Below, piece after piece: positions 32,007 to 44,302 of a stretch of 64,000 nt of DNA. This stretch comes from Rutstroemia sp. NJR-2017a BVV2. Its lineage: Eukaryota > Ascomycota > Leotiomycetes > Helotiales > Rutstroemiaceae. A program made the position numbers and the translations under genes. The stretch is from positions 1,302,001 to 1,366,000 of the forward strand of contig NJPS01000010.1 of NCBI GenBank assembly GCA_002946415.1, given 5' to 3'. The notes under the pieces were generated by a model. It was not told the DNA's origin. It did not search any database and saw only the letters and a list, made by a program, of their open reading frames with translations. The stretch's first letter is position 1, and each line of letters begins with the position of its first letter.

Positions 32007-35000
32007 TCAGCCCCCCTTCAATCTAAACCAACCTCCCTTCCCCCACCGGACATTCCCATACAGCAACCCCTCTCGCACCTTCTCATCCTCTACTGAGGCG
32101 AGAATGTCCTCCAACCGCTTAAAATCAATCGGCTTCATCAACCACCCATCAAAGCCGCACTCCATATACTCCGCCCGTTTGCTTTCGACAAGCGATGCCG
32201 AGACAGCGATGATCGGCAAACGACCATAGGAAGCTGCGCGTTTGGAAACCGGGACTGGTGTGGGGGAAGCCTTTTCGGCGGCGCGGATCATGCGCGTGGA
32301 TTCAAGTCCGTCGGCTATAGGCATCTGATGTTTTGCGGGTGGTTAGTTTGATGGGGTCTGGATGGGATGTCATGAGGGAATGGGATGACAGACTTGTATA
32401 TCCATAAGAATGATATCATATTCATCAGGAGTCGCTCGGACAGTATCCGCGCATATCTGGCCATCGACTACGACGTGGACTTCGTAATCCTTCTTTCTGA
32501 GACGCTCTTCCAAAAGACGACTGTTAAGGAGGTTGTCTTCCGCATACAAGACTTTGAGATTGGGCTCCTTAGGCTGGGGAGGTAGTTCCATGATGGGGAA
32601 AGGATATTGGATTTGGTAGTTTTTGTTCGTGGTCGTGGATTTAGCTGAGGAAGGCGATTCGGGGACTGGTGAGATGGGACTGCTATATTTAGAATGACCA
32701 GGAGAAGTTGGGAAAAGTCCTTCGGGCGTGGACTGGTTTCCGGTTCCGTCACTGGGAGTCTTGATGATTGTATCATGATCGCCGATGATGATTGGAGGTG
32801 TCTTCTTGGCTGTTTGGTAGTTGGTAACGTCGGTCTCGTCGGCTTTTCTGAATGGGATGGATATCGCAACTCGTGTTCCGTTTCCGGGTTCGGAGGAGAT
32901 GGTCATCTTGCCGTCGTTGAGACGTACAAAGCGAGCTGTGGAAGCTAGACCAAGGCCGATCGAGGTAGTTTCTCCTTTGGTCGCTTCGGCAGTGGCAACT
33001 ACAGCAGCATCGTCGTCGTCGATCACCTTTTCCAAATCCATAAATATACCGTCGAGTTCAGGTCTTGCAATAACTGATGTTAGACTTCCATCCGCTGTAT
33101 TTGAGACACAGACACTTACTCAGTTAATCCGGATCCATTATCTTCAAAAAATATCTCGATTGGTGTTCGTGCTTCACTAGTCGCTTGCGTGGACTCGTTC
33201 GGGGCATTTTTCAACCCAACTGTGACGTCGCCACCGCTCGAATGCTTCACAGTGTTAGAGAGCAAATTGGAGATAGTCTGTCTCAACCGCACTCCATCAC
33301 ACTTAATCATGGGTGGAGTGTTTGTGTTCTCGTCGAAGTTGATTGTTAGGTTCTTTTTATGACACTCATCATTGAAAGCCTCGATGACCTCGGTCATCAT
33401 ATCGTTGAGTAGGACCGTGTCATGAGAATACTCAAAAGCATCTTCTTCGACCTCTGTCAGACTCAGCAGATCATTGACAACAAAGATCAGAGATCGTGAT
33501 GCAATCAAGGACTTCTCTAAATGCAACCGAGCTTGGTCGTCGAGAACGTCATCCAAGGCTATCTCGAGATAATTGATGATGGCATTAAGAGGTGTTCGAA
33601 CTTTTGATTGTTAGCGGTCAACATATAGCATCAATAGAACGTTCATCCATACCATCAGCTCCGGCTTGTCTGATCAAGAGTCTTGTCATGCGATTTTGCT
33701 GCACAATGGCTTCCTTCTGCCTCCACACCTCAATAAATCTTCCGTAGAGCGCACTGAGAATTCCAGCCGACTCGACTGCAAGATGTTAGTTTGCGACATT
33801 AAGTAGATACGTGATTGGACTTCCCTTGCTCTTGGGTCCATTCGCGACAAGTCCCAACTACACGCTCACTCCATCTTCGGAAACTTGCTCTTGGTTCGAG
33901 ATAGCTGGTTCCTGGTTTGAACTTCTTTTCATGCGGGTTTCCTGCCCAACTCACTTCTTTCAGCTGGCCTCTACGAAAGAAGACAAGAAAATCAGAGCCG
34001 GACAGAGCCAACGGGATCACGAGCATTCCAGAAATGGAAGTGAACCGAGCAGGGAAAAGAATGTCCGGACAATCCTTAGCAATGCTCTGAGTGCTAAACA
34101 CAACCTTATGTGACTTGCTACGAACATATTGAAGCAAGGCAAGACACTCATTGTACGCAAATAAACGACCGATTGTTCTTGCTTCATCCCTGATGGCCAG
34201 AAATCCAAAATCTGCTTCGAACATCTCCAAAAGATCACTTGACGAGGCTGCAACGTAAGATGACGGTGATACCTTTGGAGGGGCTTTGGCCAGAGGTTTA
34301 CGGGCTTGGATTCGAGACAAGTAGAGTAGTTTCTCAATATTATTGCTCGCACAATCTCCCAAGCTTCGGCACAATTCTCTCACAGGGAATGACACTCTCC
34401 TTCCTTCTAAGCCATAGTCGTGGCACGAAATCAAACCCCAAAGTCTATCATGCACGATCAGAGAGATCGAAAAAGATGCTCTGACCCCCATGTTCTTCAG
34501 GTATTTCTTGTGAACCGGAGACATGGCTCGGAGATATGACATCGATAAGTCCAGCGGGGTTAAGGCATCTTCTTTGGTGCGATACACGAGTCTTGCGGTT
34601 GGTTGTGCTCGATCATAGAGTAAACGTATTTTATTGAGCTTGTAGAGGCTACGAGCTTGAGCTGGTATATCAGATGCGGGAAAATGAAGGCCGTGGTAGA
34701 GGTCTATCGATGCCCTTTCATCAATAAACTCGCTTCTTACTACCCCTGCATCCTCGTCGTCAAACTGGTAGACCATAACACGATGGAATCCGGTCAAATC
34801 AAAAACTAGCCCGACAAGAATATCAAGTAGAAATGGTATAGAACTTGCTGCATTGATCTGCTCTTGAATCTCGCATAGTAAATGAAAGACCTCTAGCTCT
34901 CCGATTTCATGCTTCATTCTTTGAGCTGTTCGAAGAGGTTCGCTGAACTTTGTAATGGACTTGGATCGTTCTGCTGCTGATGCTTGGTTATCGATGACAT

Positions 35001-35893
35001 TTACCGATTCTTCAGGTAGGCTGCTGTTGTCGGGGGGTACGTCAACTGACAGGTCATTCTTTGGCTCAAACTCACAAACGAATAAACCTGTATCTTCACG
35101 GTAATGTAGAGCACAGTACACCTGTGAAGAGCTGCTGGATGAAAGTCCGATCATCATTTTAAAGACATCGGGATATGCCCTGGGATTATCTTTGTGGTGC
35201 CATAGCTTTGCTGTCCCAATTCGAGCCAGGAAATGATTCTTTTCTTGAAAGTTTAGCAAACTTGTGAAGCAAGCAAGCCCGAAAAGAGCTTCGGGGTCAT
35301 GACCAAAGATATCTTTTGAGTTTTCGCTTGCAATGCGGACCGGATACTGCCCCTTTCCGGTGTCTCTGAGAGCAATGAGTACCCCGAAAGCCTGAACTGC
35401 CTCTGGTAAATGAATCGGCTCGTCTTCGCAGCGCAGGAGTCTTTCAGGAAATTTGGAGTCTTCATGTTGGTCTTTGGATGACAAACGATGGACCGTACTC
35501 GTAATAGCCGTGCTGCCGGATGGGGGTGAAAGTTCGGAGGCTTCCGTAAAAGCCACTTTCGGCGGTTCCGCCTCGACGTAGGCCACATCCTCAGAGTCAG
35601 GTGGCTTGAAATAATTCGAACTCGGAGGCGAAGTAGCTGTGAAGCTAGGAACCTTTCGGATTGCCTTGGCAGCTAGATCTCTGAAAGTCTGCTGGACATC
35701 TGTTGTTTTTGATTAGTTCTCGCCTAACAGTATAGAGGTCATATAGATACGTACCAGTAGTGGTTTCTATTCGTATTGGAAACACTCTCTCGACTCGGGA
35801 AGTTTCGATGGTTCCAGAATCATCCTGACCATTGTCATTGGGCTTATGACTATGCATGGTCTGCAAAATTTCTGGAATTTGCTGTTCCGCCAT
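32007..35893 (-). CDS. Fungal phytochrome hybrid histidine kinase, with altered H-box
   Basis: A red-light photoreceptor of the FphA type. Exons: 35755-35893, 33825-35699, 33653-33775, 33120-33600, 32394-33063 and 32007-32324, giving 1201 aa; an ATG at 35917 would add 8 residues. The order is PAS, GAF, PHY, histidine kinase, receiver. Bilin-attachment Cys137 lies in RCEDEPIH, with PASDIPAQAR in GAF and PRASF in the PHY tongue. The kinase has NLLSNTVKHS (N box), EDNGSG and GLGLA (G boxes). The receiver has AEDN, phosphoacceptor Asp in LMDIQMP and Lys in MKPID. The H box reads QAGADVRTPLN where SHEVRTPLN is expected, so Ala711 replaces the phosphorylated His. The second intron (33776-33824) would have a GG donor. 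The gene may be degenerating or work without His phosphorylation. Confidence 0.9.
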
Positions 35894-37407
35894 ATCTCTG
35901 TGGGTTGCTCTCAGCATGAAGTCTGCGTGGCCTGGAATGGCCGCCAGATCGAAAGCAGAGTAGATACTCTTTTAACTTGGAAATAGTTTGACGTCCAGAG
36001 TGCTGAATACATATGTGAGTTTCTGCACGGACTTGTACGCCCAGTGCCTTACAGCTACGCATGGCTATAATTCTGGAGTAACGCCTTCGAGCCGGAGATG
36101 AAAGGCCGGCTTGGCTTATGGCAGTTGCCATAGATGTCTCATTTCTGTACCTAGTTATCCAAAGAACGTCCCCAAATAGTGCATCCAAAACTAGGATCGA
36201 CGATCATATCGCAGATAACTCCGGCGATTACTTCGCATTGTTCATCAAGAAAGCAAAGAAAGCCTCGAGCCATATTGGTAGAAGTCAGCTATGTGATGCT
36301 AGGAATATTCCTTCGGCACGCGTCGCCAATTCCCACATCCATTGAGCGGCCGGTATCTGAACATCAGGATGAAACAATTTTCCGGATATGTCAACACGAA
36401 GGCCCACGGAACAGAAATTGAAGCATCCGTAGTGCCCTATGGCTTGTGGCTTCATGTAAGAGTACAAAACTGTTGTTCGAGGGGCAGTCGGCTTAAAAGT
36501 GCTTTCAAAATCATACCATTTGAGCTCCGCTACAGTCGTTTCGTATTACCCAGAAAAAGCAAAAATTAAGACTCTTGCTATTTACTCCGGTGAGAGGCCG
36601 ACAGGCCGAAATTTCGAGCCGAAAATAGTACTTGGTGACATTGCCGCGAACCTTGACTTTACCCGATCGACGCAAGAGCAAGAAGGTATTTGCCGGAACT
36701 TATTAGATAAGACACCGAAGAATTCGGCTCCTCTGGCTTTCAGACGGGAGGAATTGGGTGGCAACATCCAGCTATGTACCTTCGTAGAATCCGTAAGGTT
36801 AATGGAGGGGAACGGCTGAAACATGCAGACGGCGGTTGCTGACTGTTGACTCTGGCGGCGGGTAACACCAAAGCTTTCTTTCGACTGTAGGCTACACGAT
36901 GTAGAAAGCTTTGCGATCACGACTTCGCGATGCTGTCGGCTCTTGAAAATTCGGTGAGAAGGTGTTGGAATCTATCAAAAAATCATTGGATAAGGATAAT
37001 GTTTCTCTGCGGAAGCTGGTGAAAGCTGACGACGATCTCATCAGCTCGAGTCTGCTCTGCTCATTTGATCGAATGATTTTAGCTGCTTCCACTGAGAGCA
37101 CAAAGCACTTGGGCCAAGTAAGCGCGTCCACTCAAAGCTCCTAGAAATGCAGAAACATATTTATCTACTAGTGTAGAGATACCAAACAACATGCAAAGAC
37201 ATCAATCTGGCAGCACAATGATTCACGATAGGTTGCACCACATAATCTACCCCTCCTAAGTCCCTCCTGCCGCTCTGCTCCATTTTCGGTGCTGCAAGCA
37301 ACTGCTTCCGCGAGAATGCTCAAGAACGAGGGCGCAGCCCGCTCTGGAACCAATGTCCGGCAAATTGATCTTGAACAGCTATTTTCTGAGGTTCTGTCAA
37401 AGTAAAT
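35894..37407. promoter_or_regulatory. Divergent region between the phytochrome and FluG-like genes
   Basis: About 1.5 kb shared by two genes linked in other fungi to light response and asexual development. Frames at 36499-36819 (+) and 36582-36920 (-) overlap each other and have no motifs. I found no recognisable regulatory element by eye. Confidence 0.45.
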
Positions 37408-40159
37408 ATGCAACGTCTCATTGATGCCATTCATACCACACCCATTATCGACCATCATGCCCACCCAATTCTTACCCCTTCGGCTAGGGCCAAGTACCCC
37501 CTCAGGTCAATCACCACAGGAGCAGTTGGGGCCGCCATGGAGACGACAGGAAGTTCTTTGGCACATCTGCGAGCGTGCAACCAGCTTGCCAAAGTCCTCG
37601 GCTGTGCACCAAGCTGGAACGATGTGACCAAAGCCATTGATGAGCAAAACACTAAGCCGGAGAATACCTGGGCGAAGCGTTGTCTACAAGGGATTGAAAC
37701 TATTCTCCTAGATGATGGATTAAGCATCAGTGAAGAAGCCTTTGAATTTACCTGGCACGACCAGTTTGTAAGAAGTAAGTAGCTCCGAGAGATCAGTTCT
37801 GTGGGCCTTGAGAAACACTTCCACTACCTCAGGCTCATACATCACTTGATGATTATTGGCACTAATTCTTCAATATGTTAGGCAGGTGCAAAAGAATATT
37901 GAGAATAGAAACAGTTGCCGCGAAGATCCTGAATGATCACCTCGAAAGGTTCGATGTTTCTGGTGCCAAAATCTTGAACAAGTTCTCGACGAGTTTGAAG
38001 ACACCATCCGGAAAGCAATCAAGGACCCCGAAATTGCGGGTTTCAAATCTGTCATTGCTTACCGGACTGGTCTCAACCTACCACGGATGTCCCCAGTCGA
38101 AGAACTGAAAGCCTCGTTTCTTCACATCATTCGCACACAGAGGGCCCAAAACCTCACGCATTTCGAGAGACTGGAAAACGAACTACTGAATGCATATGTC
38201 GTGCACAAGACTGCAGCACTTATAGAAGCCAGCAGCACGAAGCACAAGAAACCAATTCAGTTCCACACGGGCTTAGGTGACAAGGATGTGAATCTCGTAC
38301 GCTCCTCTCCGTCTCATCTGCAAGAATTCATCCGCGCATATCCACAGGTACCGATTGTTCTTCTTCATGCCAGTTACCCATGGACGAAAGAAGCCGGATT
38401 CTTAGCCACTGTGTATGCCAATGTATATGCAGATATCAGCGAAGTGTTTCCCTTTGTGAGCCAGGATGGCCAAAGGAAAGTCGTTCGAGAAATATTGGAA
38501 CTATGTCCAACTGAGAAGATCCTGTGGAGCACAGATGGACATAGATTTCCAGAAACCTACTTGCTCGCCGTTATTCAGGTCCGCGAAGCATTTGAAAAGG
38601 TATGCGGACTGCGTATATGTCTATTCTCACATGTACTAACGATATAGGTGCTCGGAGACTATGTTCGCAGTGGCACTTTCGACGTTCCACATGCCGTTAA
38701 GGTTATTGAGGACATCTTCTTCAATACATCCAACAAACTATATGATCTTAAACTGCAAATGAAACCATTCAAAAGAGATGCTGCTTATCAGTCTGCTGGA
38801 AGTTGCACAACTGGTGTAGATTTAGAGATCGTTCGACGTTTGATGGAGACTCATCCAGGAATTAAATTTCTCCGGATTCAATTCATCGATTACACGGCTA
38901 CAACTCGTTTACGAGTTGTTCCAATCACACGGGTTATGAATCTTCTAAAGCAAGGACAGCATGTTTCTATTGCACTTTCAAGTGCCTGCCTCAGTCTGCT
39001 GCAGAATAACCAGCTTATCAATGGTATTCTACCCGGTGGTGAATACAGGCTCAGTCCTGTGTTTTCTTCATTGCGTCCAGGTCCATGTGGAAGATATGCC
39101 TCCGCGTCTGGGAAGATCCAGATAATGGATAATCCATTATTAACAGCATGTCCAAGGAGTCTGCTCTCGGGAATTGTTGAGAGAGCACGGGATCTTGAAT
39201 TGAGCTTCCTGGTCGGGTTTGAGATCGAAATTGTATTCATGAAGGAGGTTCATAGTGACTTCGACGGTGAGGCGGTCGTCTTTGAGCCTCTTCCGGGAAT
39301 GGTATCTCACTGCTGGAGCTCCGCACGACCGCTACATGATGAAGCCATCACCGACGCGATAGAAGAGATATACGATACATTCTCTGTTGCTGGGATCGAT
39401 ATAGAACAGTGGCATCCAGAATCAGCCACTGGCCAATACGAATTTGTACTGCCACCACTACCGCCCGTCGAGGCTGCAGATACGCTTCTGCAAGCACGAG
39501 AAATCATCGCCACAATCTCAAGAAAATATGGTTGGCGAGCCACGCTCCATCCGTCGCCTCTTCCAGGTTTAATCGGTACAGGGGCTCACGCTCATCTCTC
39601 TATCTCTTCTCCCAACAGTCAGAATGTCTACAATCATTTTTATGCTGGGTTACTGAAACGTCTGCGCTCTATCACCGCTTTCACGTACAGTAGCCTCGAC
39701 AGCTATGGTCGCGTGTTTAGATCTGGAGGCGAGTCAGCTGGGCAGTCCTGGGTGAGTTGGGGTACTCAAAATAAGTATACAACTCTAAGGAAGATTGCCG
39801 GTTCTCACTGGGAGATCAAATGCCTGGATGGCGTTGCTAATACCTACCTCGCATTAGCAGCTATCATTGCCGCAGGCACTGAAGGGGTGAGGAAACGGGA
39901 TGTTTTGATTTGGGGTGACTGTGTGTCCAAGGATCCTAGTACTATGAGTAGGGAAGAGAGGGACAAGTTAAATATCACCGAGAAGTTACCAAGAACTCTT
40001 CCAGAAGCACTTGCCGCATTAGAAGCCGACCAGGAGATGCATGACATGCTCGGGGGGTTGGCGGTGAAAACATATCTAGCCACCAAGGAGGCAGAGCTGA
40101 GGATACAGGAACCAATGAATGACGAACAGAGGCGCAATTGGCTAATCGAGAGATATTAG
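37408..40159 (+). CDS. FluG-like protein: amidohydrolase domain fused to glutamine synthetase domain (frame broken once)
   Basis: FluG in Aspergillus makes an extracellular signal for conidiation. Exons: 37408-37774, 37882-38599 and 38648-40159. The N-terminal TIM-barrel amidohydrolase has DHHAHP at residue 15 and later PIQFHTGLGD, VLLHASYPW and WSTDGHRFPE. The C-terminal glutamine synthetase half has IQFIDYTATTR, VGFEIEIVFMKE, GTGAHAHLSIS and a SWGTQNK block. Exon lengths sum to 2597, one short of a multiple of three. The break is in exon 2: frame one gives ETVAAKILNDHLE, and the next family block, NLEQVLDEFEDTI, is in another frame. One more A in the run at 37968-37971 would be needed to keep the frame, for about 865 aa. 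This is either a sequence error or a real mutation. Confidence 0.85.
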
Positions 40160-40422
40160 CGATGAGGGGTTGATATTGGGACCAGCTGAAGCTTTCTTTG
40201 CGTAGATGAAAACTTTTCGACATTTTCTTCCATATGACTCAAGGGTTGAGTAACTTTGATATCAGTCAAGAGCTCTTGATAATCTAACGCTTCGTGTCTG
40301 AAGTTTCAATGCTTCTCCTGTGCATACCAATACAAAATCACATATTGTACACTCGTCCAGTTCCTATAGTGGTGATCCCGAGTACCTTCGTACCTTTTTT
40401 ACATTTCTTCATCGCCTCCACA

Positions 40423-40911
40423 CTAGAACACCCTACACAGAAGCATGCCTCCTACTCTCTTTTCTACACATTCTCTCGCTTCCAGAATTCCACTCGATGT
40501 AGTCACAAACATACACTCCCCAGGTTTCGTTAATCCCTTGATGTAATTCGCATCTCTCCCCCTGATAATATTGGACAGCCCATCTACATCCATCCATACT
40601 CTCTTTGTAGGTTTACTAATCATAGTCATCTTGCTCAACACCGGCTCATTGTTCCAGTATTTTAGGCCCAGCCATAACCTCCGCGTTGAGATGTTTCTCT
40701 GTGTAACTTCCTCTGGCACATATGAGGATAGATCGTCCATAGGAGGAGGGGTAAGACCGCCGCGGGTGACGGAGGAGAGAAATCCCGAAGATTGGAGGGC
40801 GAGTGTAAGTGTGAGAATCATGTTCGTTGACGGGACTGATGTGAGCCCTAATCGCGCTTTGGATGCATTTTGAAGATGTGAGCAGACATTAGAGAGAATA
40901 ACGAGAGACAT
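40423..40911 (-). CDS. mrps8: Mitochondrial small-subunit ribosomal protein uS8m
   Basis: A component of the mitochondrial 37S small ribosomal subunit, homologous to bacterial S8. A single exon of 162 aa. I start at the ATG at 40911 because MSLVILSNVCSHLQNASKARLG matches the N-terminus of fungal uS8m; the open frame continues upstream to 41160 but that extension has no S8 features. S8 blocks: GFLSSVTRGG, RLWLGLKYWNNEPVLSKM, ISKPTKRVWM and the C-terminal signature GECMFVTTSSGILEARECV, ending GGMLLCRVF. It converges on the FluG-like gene and is divergent from the gene at 41485. Confidence 0.93.
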   Translation of the reverse strand: MSLVILSNVCSHLQNASKARLGLTSVPSTNMILTLTLALQSSGFLSSVTRGGLTPPPMDDLSSYVPEEVTQRNISTRRLWLGLKYWNNEPVLSKMTMISKPTKRVWMDVDGLSNIIRGRDANYIKGLTKPGECMFVTTSSGILEARECVEKRVGGMLLCRVF

Positions 40912-41484
40912 GCTGCCGTTTCGGGACGATTCGCAAGCCCGCGCGGGCACAATTGAACGTCTGCCAAGGTATCTGAATTGTAATAGGGCGGGGCAGATGG
41001 GACTGGAGGTAATGTTAGCTAGAAGACAAGACTGGCGACAGGTATGAGTAGAAAAAATCTGACCTCTCTTTTCAGTAGTATTTTGTAATGTGCCCCAGTA
41101 CTTCGCGCAATATTTCAGAGAGTTCAATGCTTTTTTGCAAGTTGATTTGAAGCGCATCAAATTATGAAAATGAAGCCGAAATAATTTATCTTGGCCTTAT
41201 CAGCTCGTTGTTAGCTCGTCAGGCACCAAACCCTGCCACGACCCTCACTTCACCCCTCATTGGCCCTTTCATGCAGTTTGCCGCCCAAGACAGTTGCCGG
41301 CCCCCCAGCTGCAGATCGGGTAAGTCTGCGCGAAAGATCGTAAGTCCCCTCTTCTACTATTTCTCTCTCTGTCTATCGTTTTCTCTTGTTTTTTTCTAGT
41401 TCTTGTAAAATTGCTGCGCAAAAGAGCCAAGGTCCCTTCCTGTCGAGTAGGCAGTTTGCTATCTGAAATCGCAGGTCGATAATC
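40912..41484. promoter_or_regulatory. Divergent promoter of uS8m and the 521-residue protein gene
   Basis: About 570 bp. A possible 5'-UTR intron of the rightward gene runs from GTAAGT at 41340 to the TTTCTAG ending near 41400; its T-rich 3' end supports this but it cannot be confirmed without transcripts. Confidence 0.4.
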
Positions 41485-43159
41485 ATGGCAGTACGTCCGG
41501 GGGAAGATCTTGCAGCTACCTTGTGAGTTCAAGCTTCTTCTCTCTCTCGATGGGTTTCTCTAAGTCATTGTAGGTTCGCCGACGTGCACTACTACTACGG
41601 ACCACCTACGGCAAAACCTCCTCACCACAGATTCGATAAGGGCTCTTATGTTTATCTCTTCGAGAACGCTGGACAGAGAAGAGCTCGACTCGAAATAGCT
41701 AATAATGCTGGCACACCAGATCAGGATGCATTTACCGGTCGTAGGTAGCACGCGCCTTGAACAAGTTACAGTACTAACTTAAACCGCTGTATCAGACCTC
41801 GATTCTGCCCATGTCAAATACTCGTATAAACATACCGCACTAGTCACCTTGACAGTAGACGGCCCAGATGGACAGCAACGAAGAAGTCCTACAGATGCTC
41901 AAGAATGGCACCTGCCTACCTTCGATCCTCGAAACGAGACCAAATACATGTATCGGCTGCATACGATCGACATATACTTTTGGAATAGGGAAGATGCTCT
42001 CATATTTGTGAACGGAGTACGCAGAGTACTACCTGCGCGCCAAACGACGATTGAGGATGAGCCTGCAGCACCACCTTCTCACGTAGATGATATGAGCCCT
42101 GTTGTGCAGCAATTGGAAAATGTGGCTATTACAGATCCATCATATCAGCAAGGAAGGACTAAAACGTCTCGAACTTCCCCTCCCGCCGCTATTAATGTAG
42201 CTTTTCCCGGACCACCAAGTTCCGCAAGCCCACAGACACAAGCCCCGGCGGCGTTTGCACCCATGGCATACAATCCAGCCGCGCCTGCTGCACCGGAAGC
42301 TATTAGGCACAGAGAAAAGACACCTCCCCCTGAAGATGGGTCTGGAAATCCCTTAATGGCAGCCGCTACCTCGGATCAAGGTCAATTTGCTTCACCACCT
42401 CAGTTCCACCAGCAGCCAAGCTTCCATGGCATGCCAAGTCACCCAATGTCCCCTCCACTATCAGTCCAACGGCAGTCAAGCTATCCTGCAATGTCTCCTC
42501 CACCCCAAGTGCAACAACAACCAAGTTTCAATGCAACATCTCCCACACAACAATCGAATCCTGGCTACTTTCAAGGATCTATCCCTAATGCCGCCTCAGT
42601 CCGCTCACCCTTCTCCCAACAATTTCCACCTCAAACCCCCTCATTTGCACCCCCGCCGACAGACAGCTCATTCGGTGGACCCCTTCACGGTGCGCCTAGT
42701 CCATCAGGCCCGCCACCACCTGCCTACACCTCTCCGCCGCTCTCTCCTCAAAACGCCCCAGTAACTCAATACGCCAGTTTCCCCACGTCCCCCGGCATCC
42801 CCACGCACGGTCTCCCCACTCCTGGGCTCTTCTCCCCCGGCTTCGCTCCTCAACACCAAATGCCTCCCGTGCAATCCCCTGCGCCCGGTTTGCAACCGCT
42901 AACCTCTCCTTCTGCACCACCAGGCGGCTTCTCACAGTATAGTTACAGTGGGCACAGCACGCCTGCTTCACATGCACTTGCTACAGATTATAGTATTCAC
43001 CAGCAGGTGTATCGCCCGACGGAGGTGGAGGCCGCAAAGGGTTCGAAGCATAAGCCGAGTAAGAATGCGAAGACGATGGGAAAGTTGGAAGAGAATGCGG
43101 GGAGGTTGGAGAAGGGTGTTACGGGCATCTTGAAGAAGTTTGAGAAGAAGTATGGATAA
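41485..43159 (+). CDS. Hypothetical protein with conserved N-terminal domain and Pro/Gln/Ser-rich tail
   Basis: Exons 41485-41522, 41574-41737 and 41796-43159 give 521 aa. The first about 150 residues look folded: LFADVHYYYGPPTAKPPHHRF, YVYLFENAGQRRARLEIA, VKYSYKHTALVTLTVDG and YMYRLHTIDIYFWNREDALIFV. A disordered region of about 330 residues follows, full of Pro, Gln and Ser with repeats such as QQPSF and MSPPP. The end is basic and helical: MGKLEENAGRLEKGVTGILKKFEKKYG begins a likely amphipathic helix. There is no signal peptide or membrane span. I do not recognise the family. The build (folded head, PQS-rich linker, basic helix) would suit an actin-patch, RNA or scaffold protein, but that is only a guess. 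Confidence 0.75.
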
Positions 43160-44302
43160 GCTAGGCTGGACCTGAGCTAATTAGGTAGATGCGATGAATG
43201 GATGGAACGGAAGCGGAGGACTAACAGTAATGTATGGAATTTGGGGGTGTATGGAATGTCTTAATTATGTTCATGATATTTAGCCAGTTTGTGAATATAC
43301 TCAATTTTTATCTGATTCCACAATATGAACCCAGATGCTGAAGTTTGGGAGAACAGTGGCAGCAGGATAATATCCATGTTCGAATTAGACAACACATCAC
43401 AACACTTCACGGAACCTGTTTATCTCAAATAATCCTCTAAATAGCCAACCCGATGTATAACTTGTATTCCGCTCTACAACATCACATCTACTCAACCCCT
43501 TTCTCGCTACTCGCCAATCCATCCATTTATACACCGATCAACCGAGTCCTATCCATCCCATCTATCCCATCCCATTCCCATTTCCTTTCCAAATTCCCAC
43601 AAACCCAAATCCTATCCCAATCTCTATCCTCCAATTTAACAACCATTCTCTCCTCTTCCATCAATCAATCTCAGCCATCCCCTCATTTGCAAACACAGGG
43701 TATATCTCTCCGTCTATCTCTTCCGCACATCCGTCCATCCATCGCAAAATGGGAATAAAACGCATGAAGCACAAACAGGGCAAAGGAGAACAACGAGAAA
43801 CTGCAACTGCAACTGCAACAACAACAACAACGGAAAAAAATAATCACTACGATAGTATGTAAGGTATAGGTATAAGTAGGTATAAGTACTGTGCTCTTCC
43901 AAGCGAGCGAAATCAAAATAATAACAAAACAGGGTGGTATACCATGCCTCTGTTTGTCTTTCCATCCATCCACCCATTCCATCCCATCCATCCGTCCCTC
44001 CATCCATCCTTTCCTCCATCCCATCAGCTATTCCCTTCGCTCCCAAAAACGCCAACCCGGATCCCAATGCATGTGTATATCAAAAAAAAAAAAAAAAGAT
44101 GAACAAAAAAAGCAAGCAAACAACCAAACCACTAAACGCCATTCCGAACCCTTTATGTCCATTTATCCTCGGAACGAATAAGAAAACGAGAAAACGTAGG
44201 ACGAGAAAAAAGAAAAAAGCGTTCTCAGTGGCGATGGGAAGTTGTACAATCATACTCGACTCGACTGCCTTTTTTTCGTCCCCCGCCATGCCCTGCCCTG
44301 TC
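43160..44302. other. Convergent 3' gap with simple repeats
   Basis: CCAT-rich microsatellite stretches occur at about 43525-43580 and 43960-44030, an ACA/GCA run at 43802-43832, and 16 A residues at 44082-44097. Frames through these repeats are not accepted as genes. Confidence 0.55.

Noticed and set aside
40912..41160. N-terminal extension of the uS8m frame
   Set aside because: Open by chance; family proteins start at MSLV (40911), and the extension has no S8 or clear mitochondrial targeting features.
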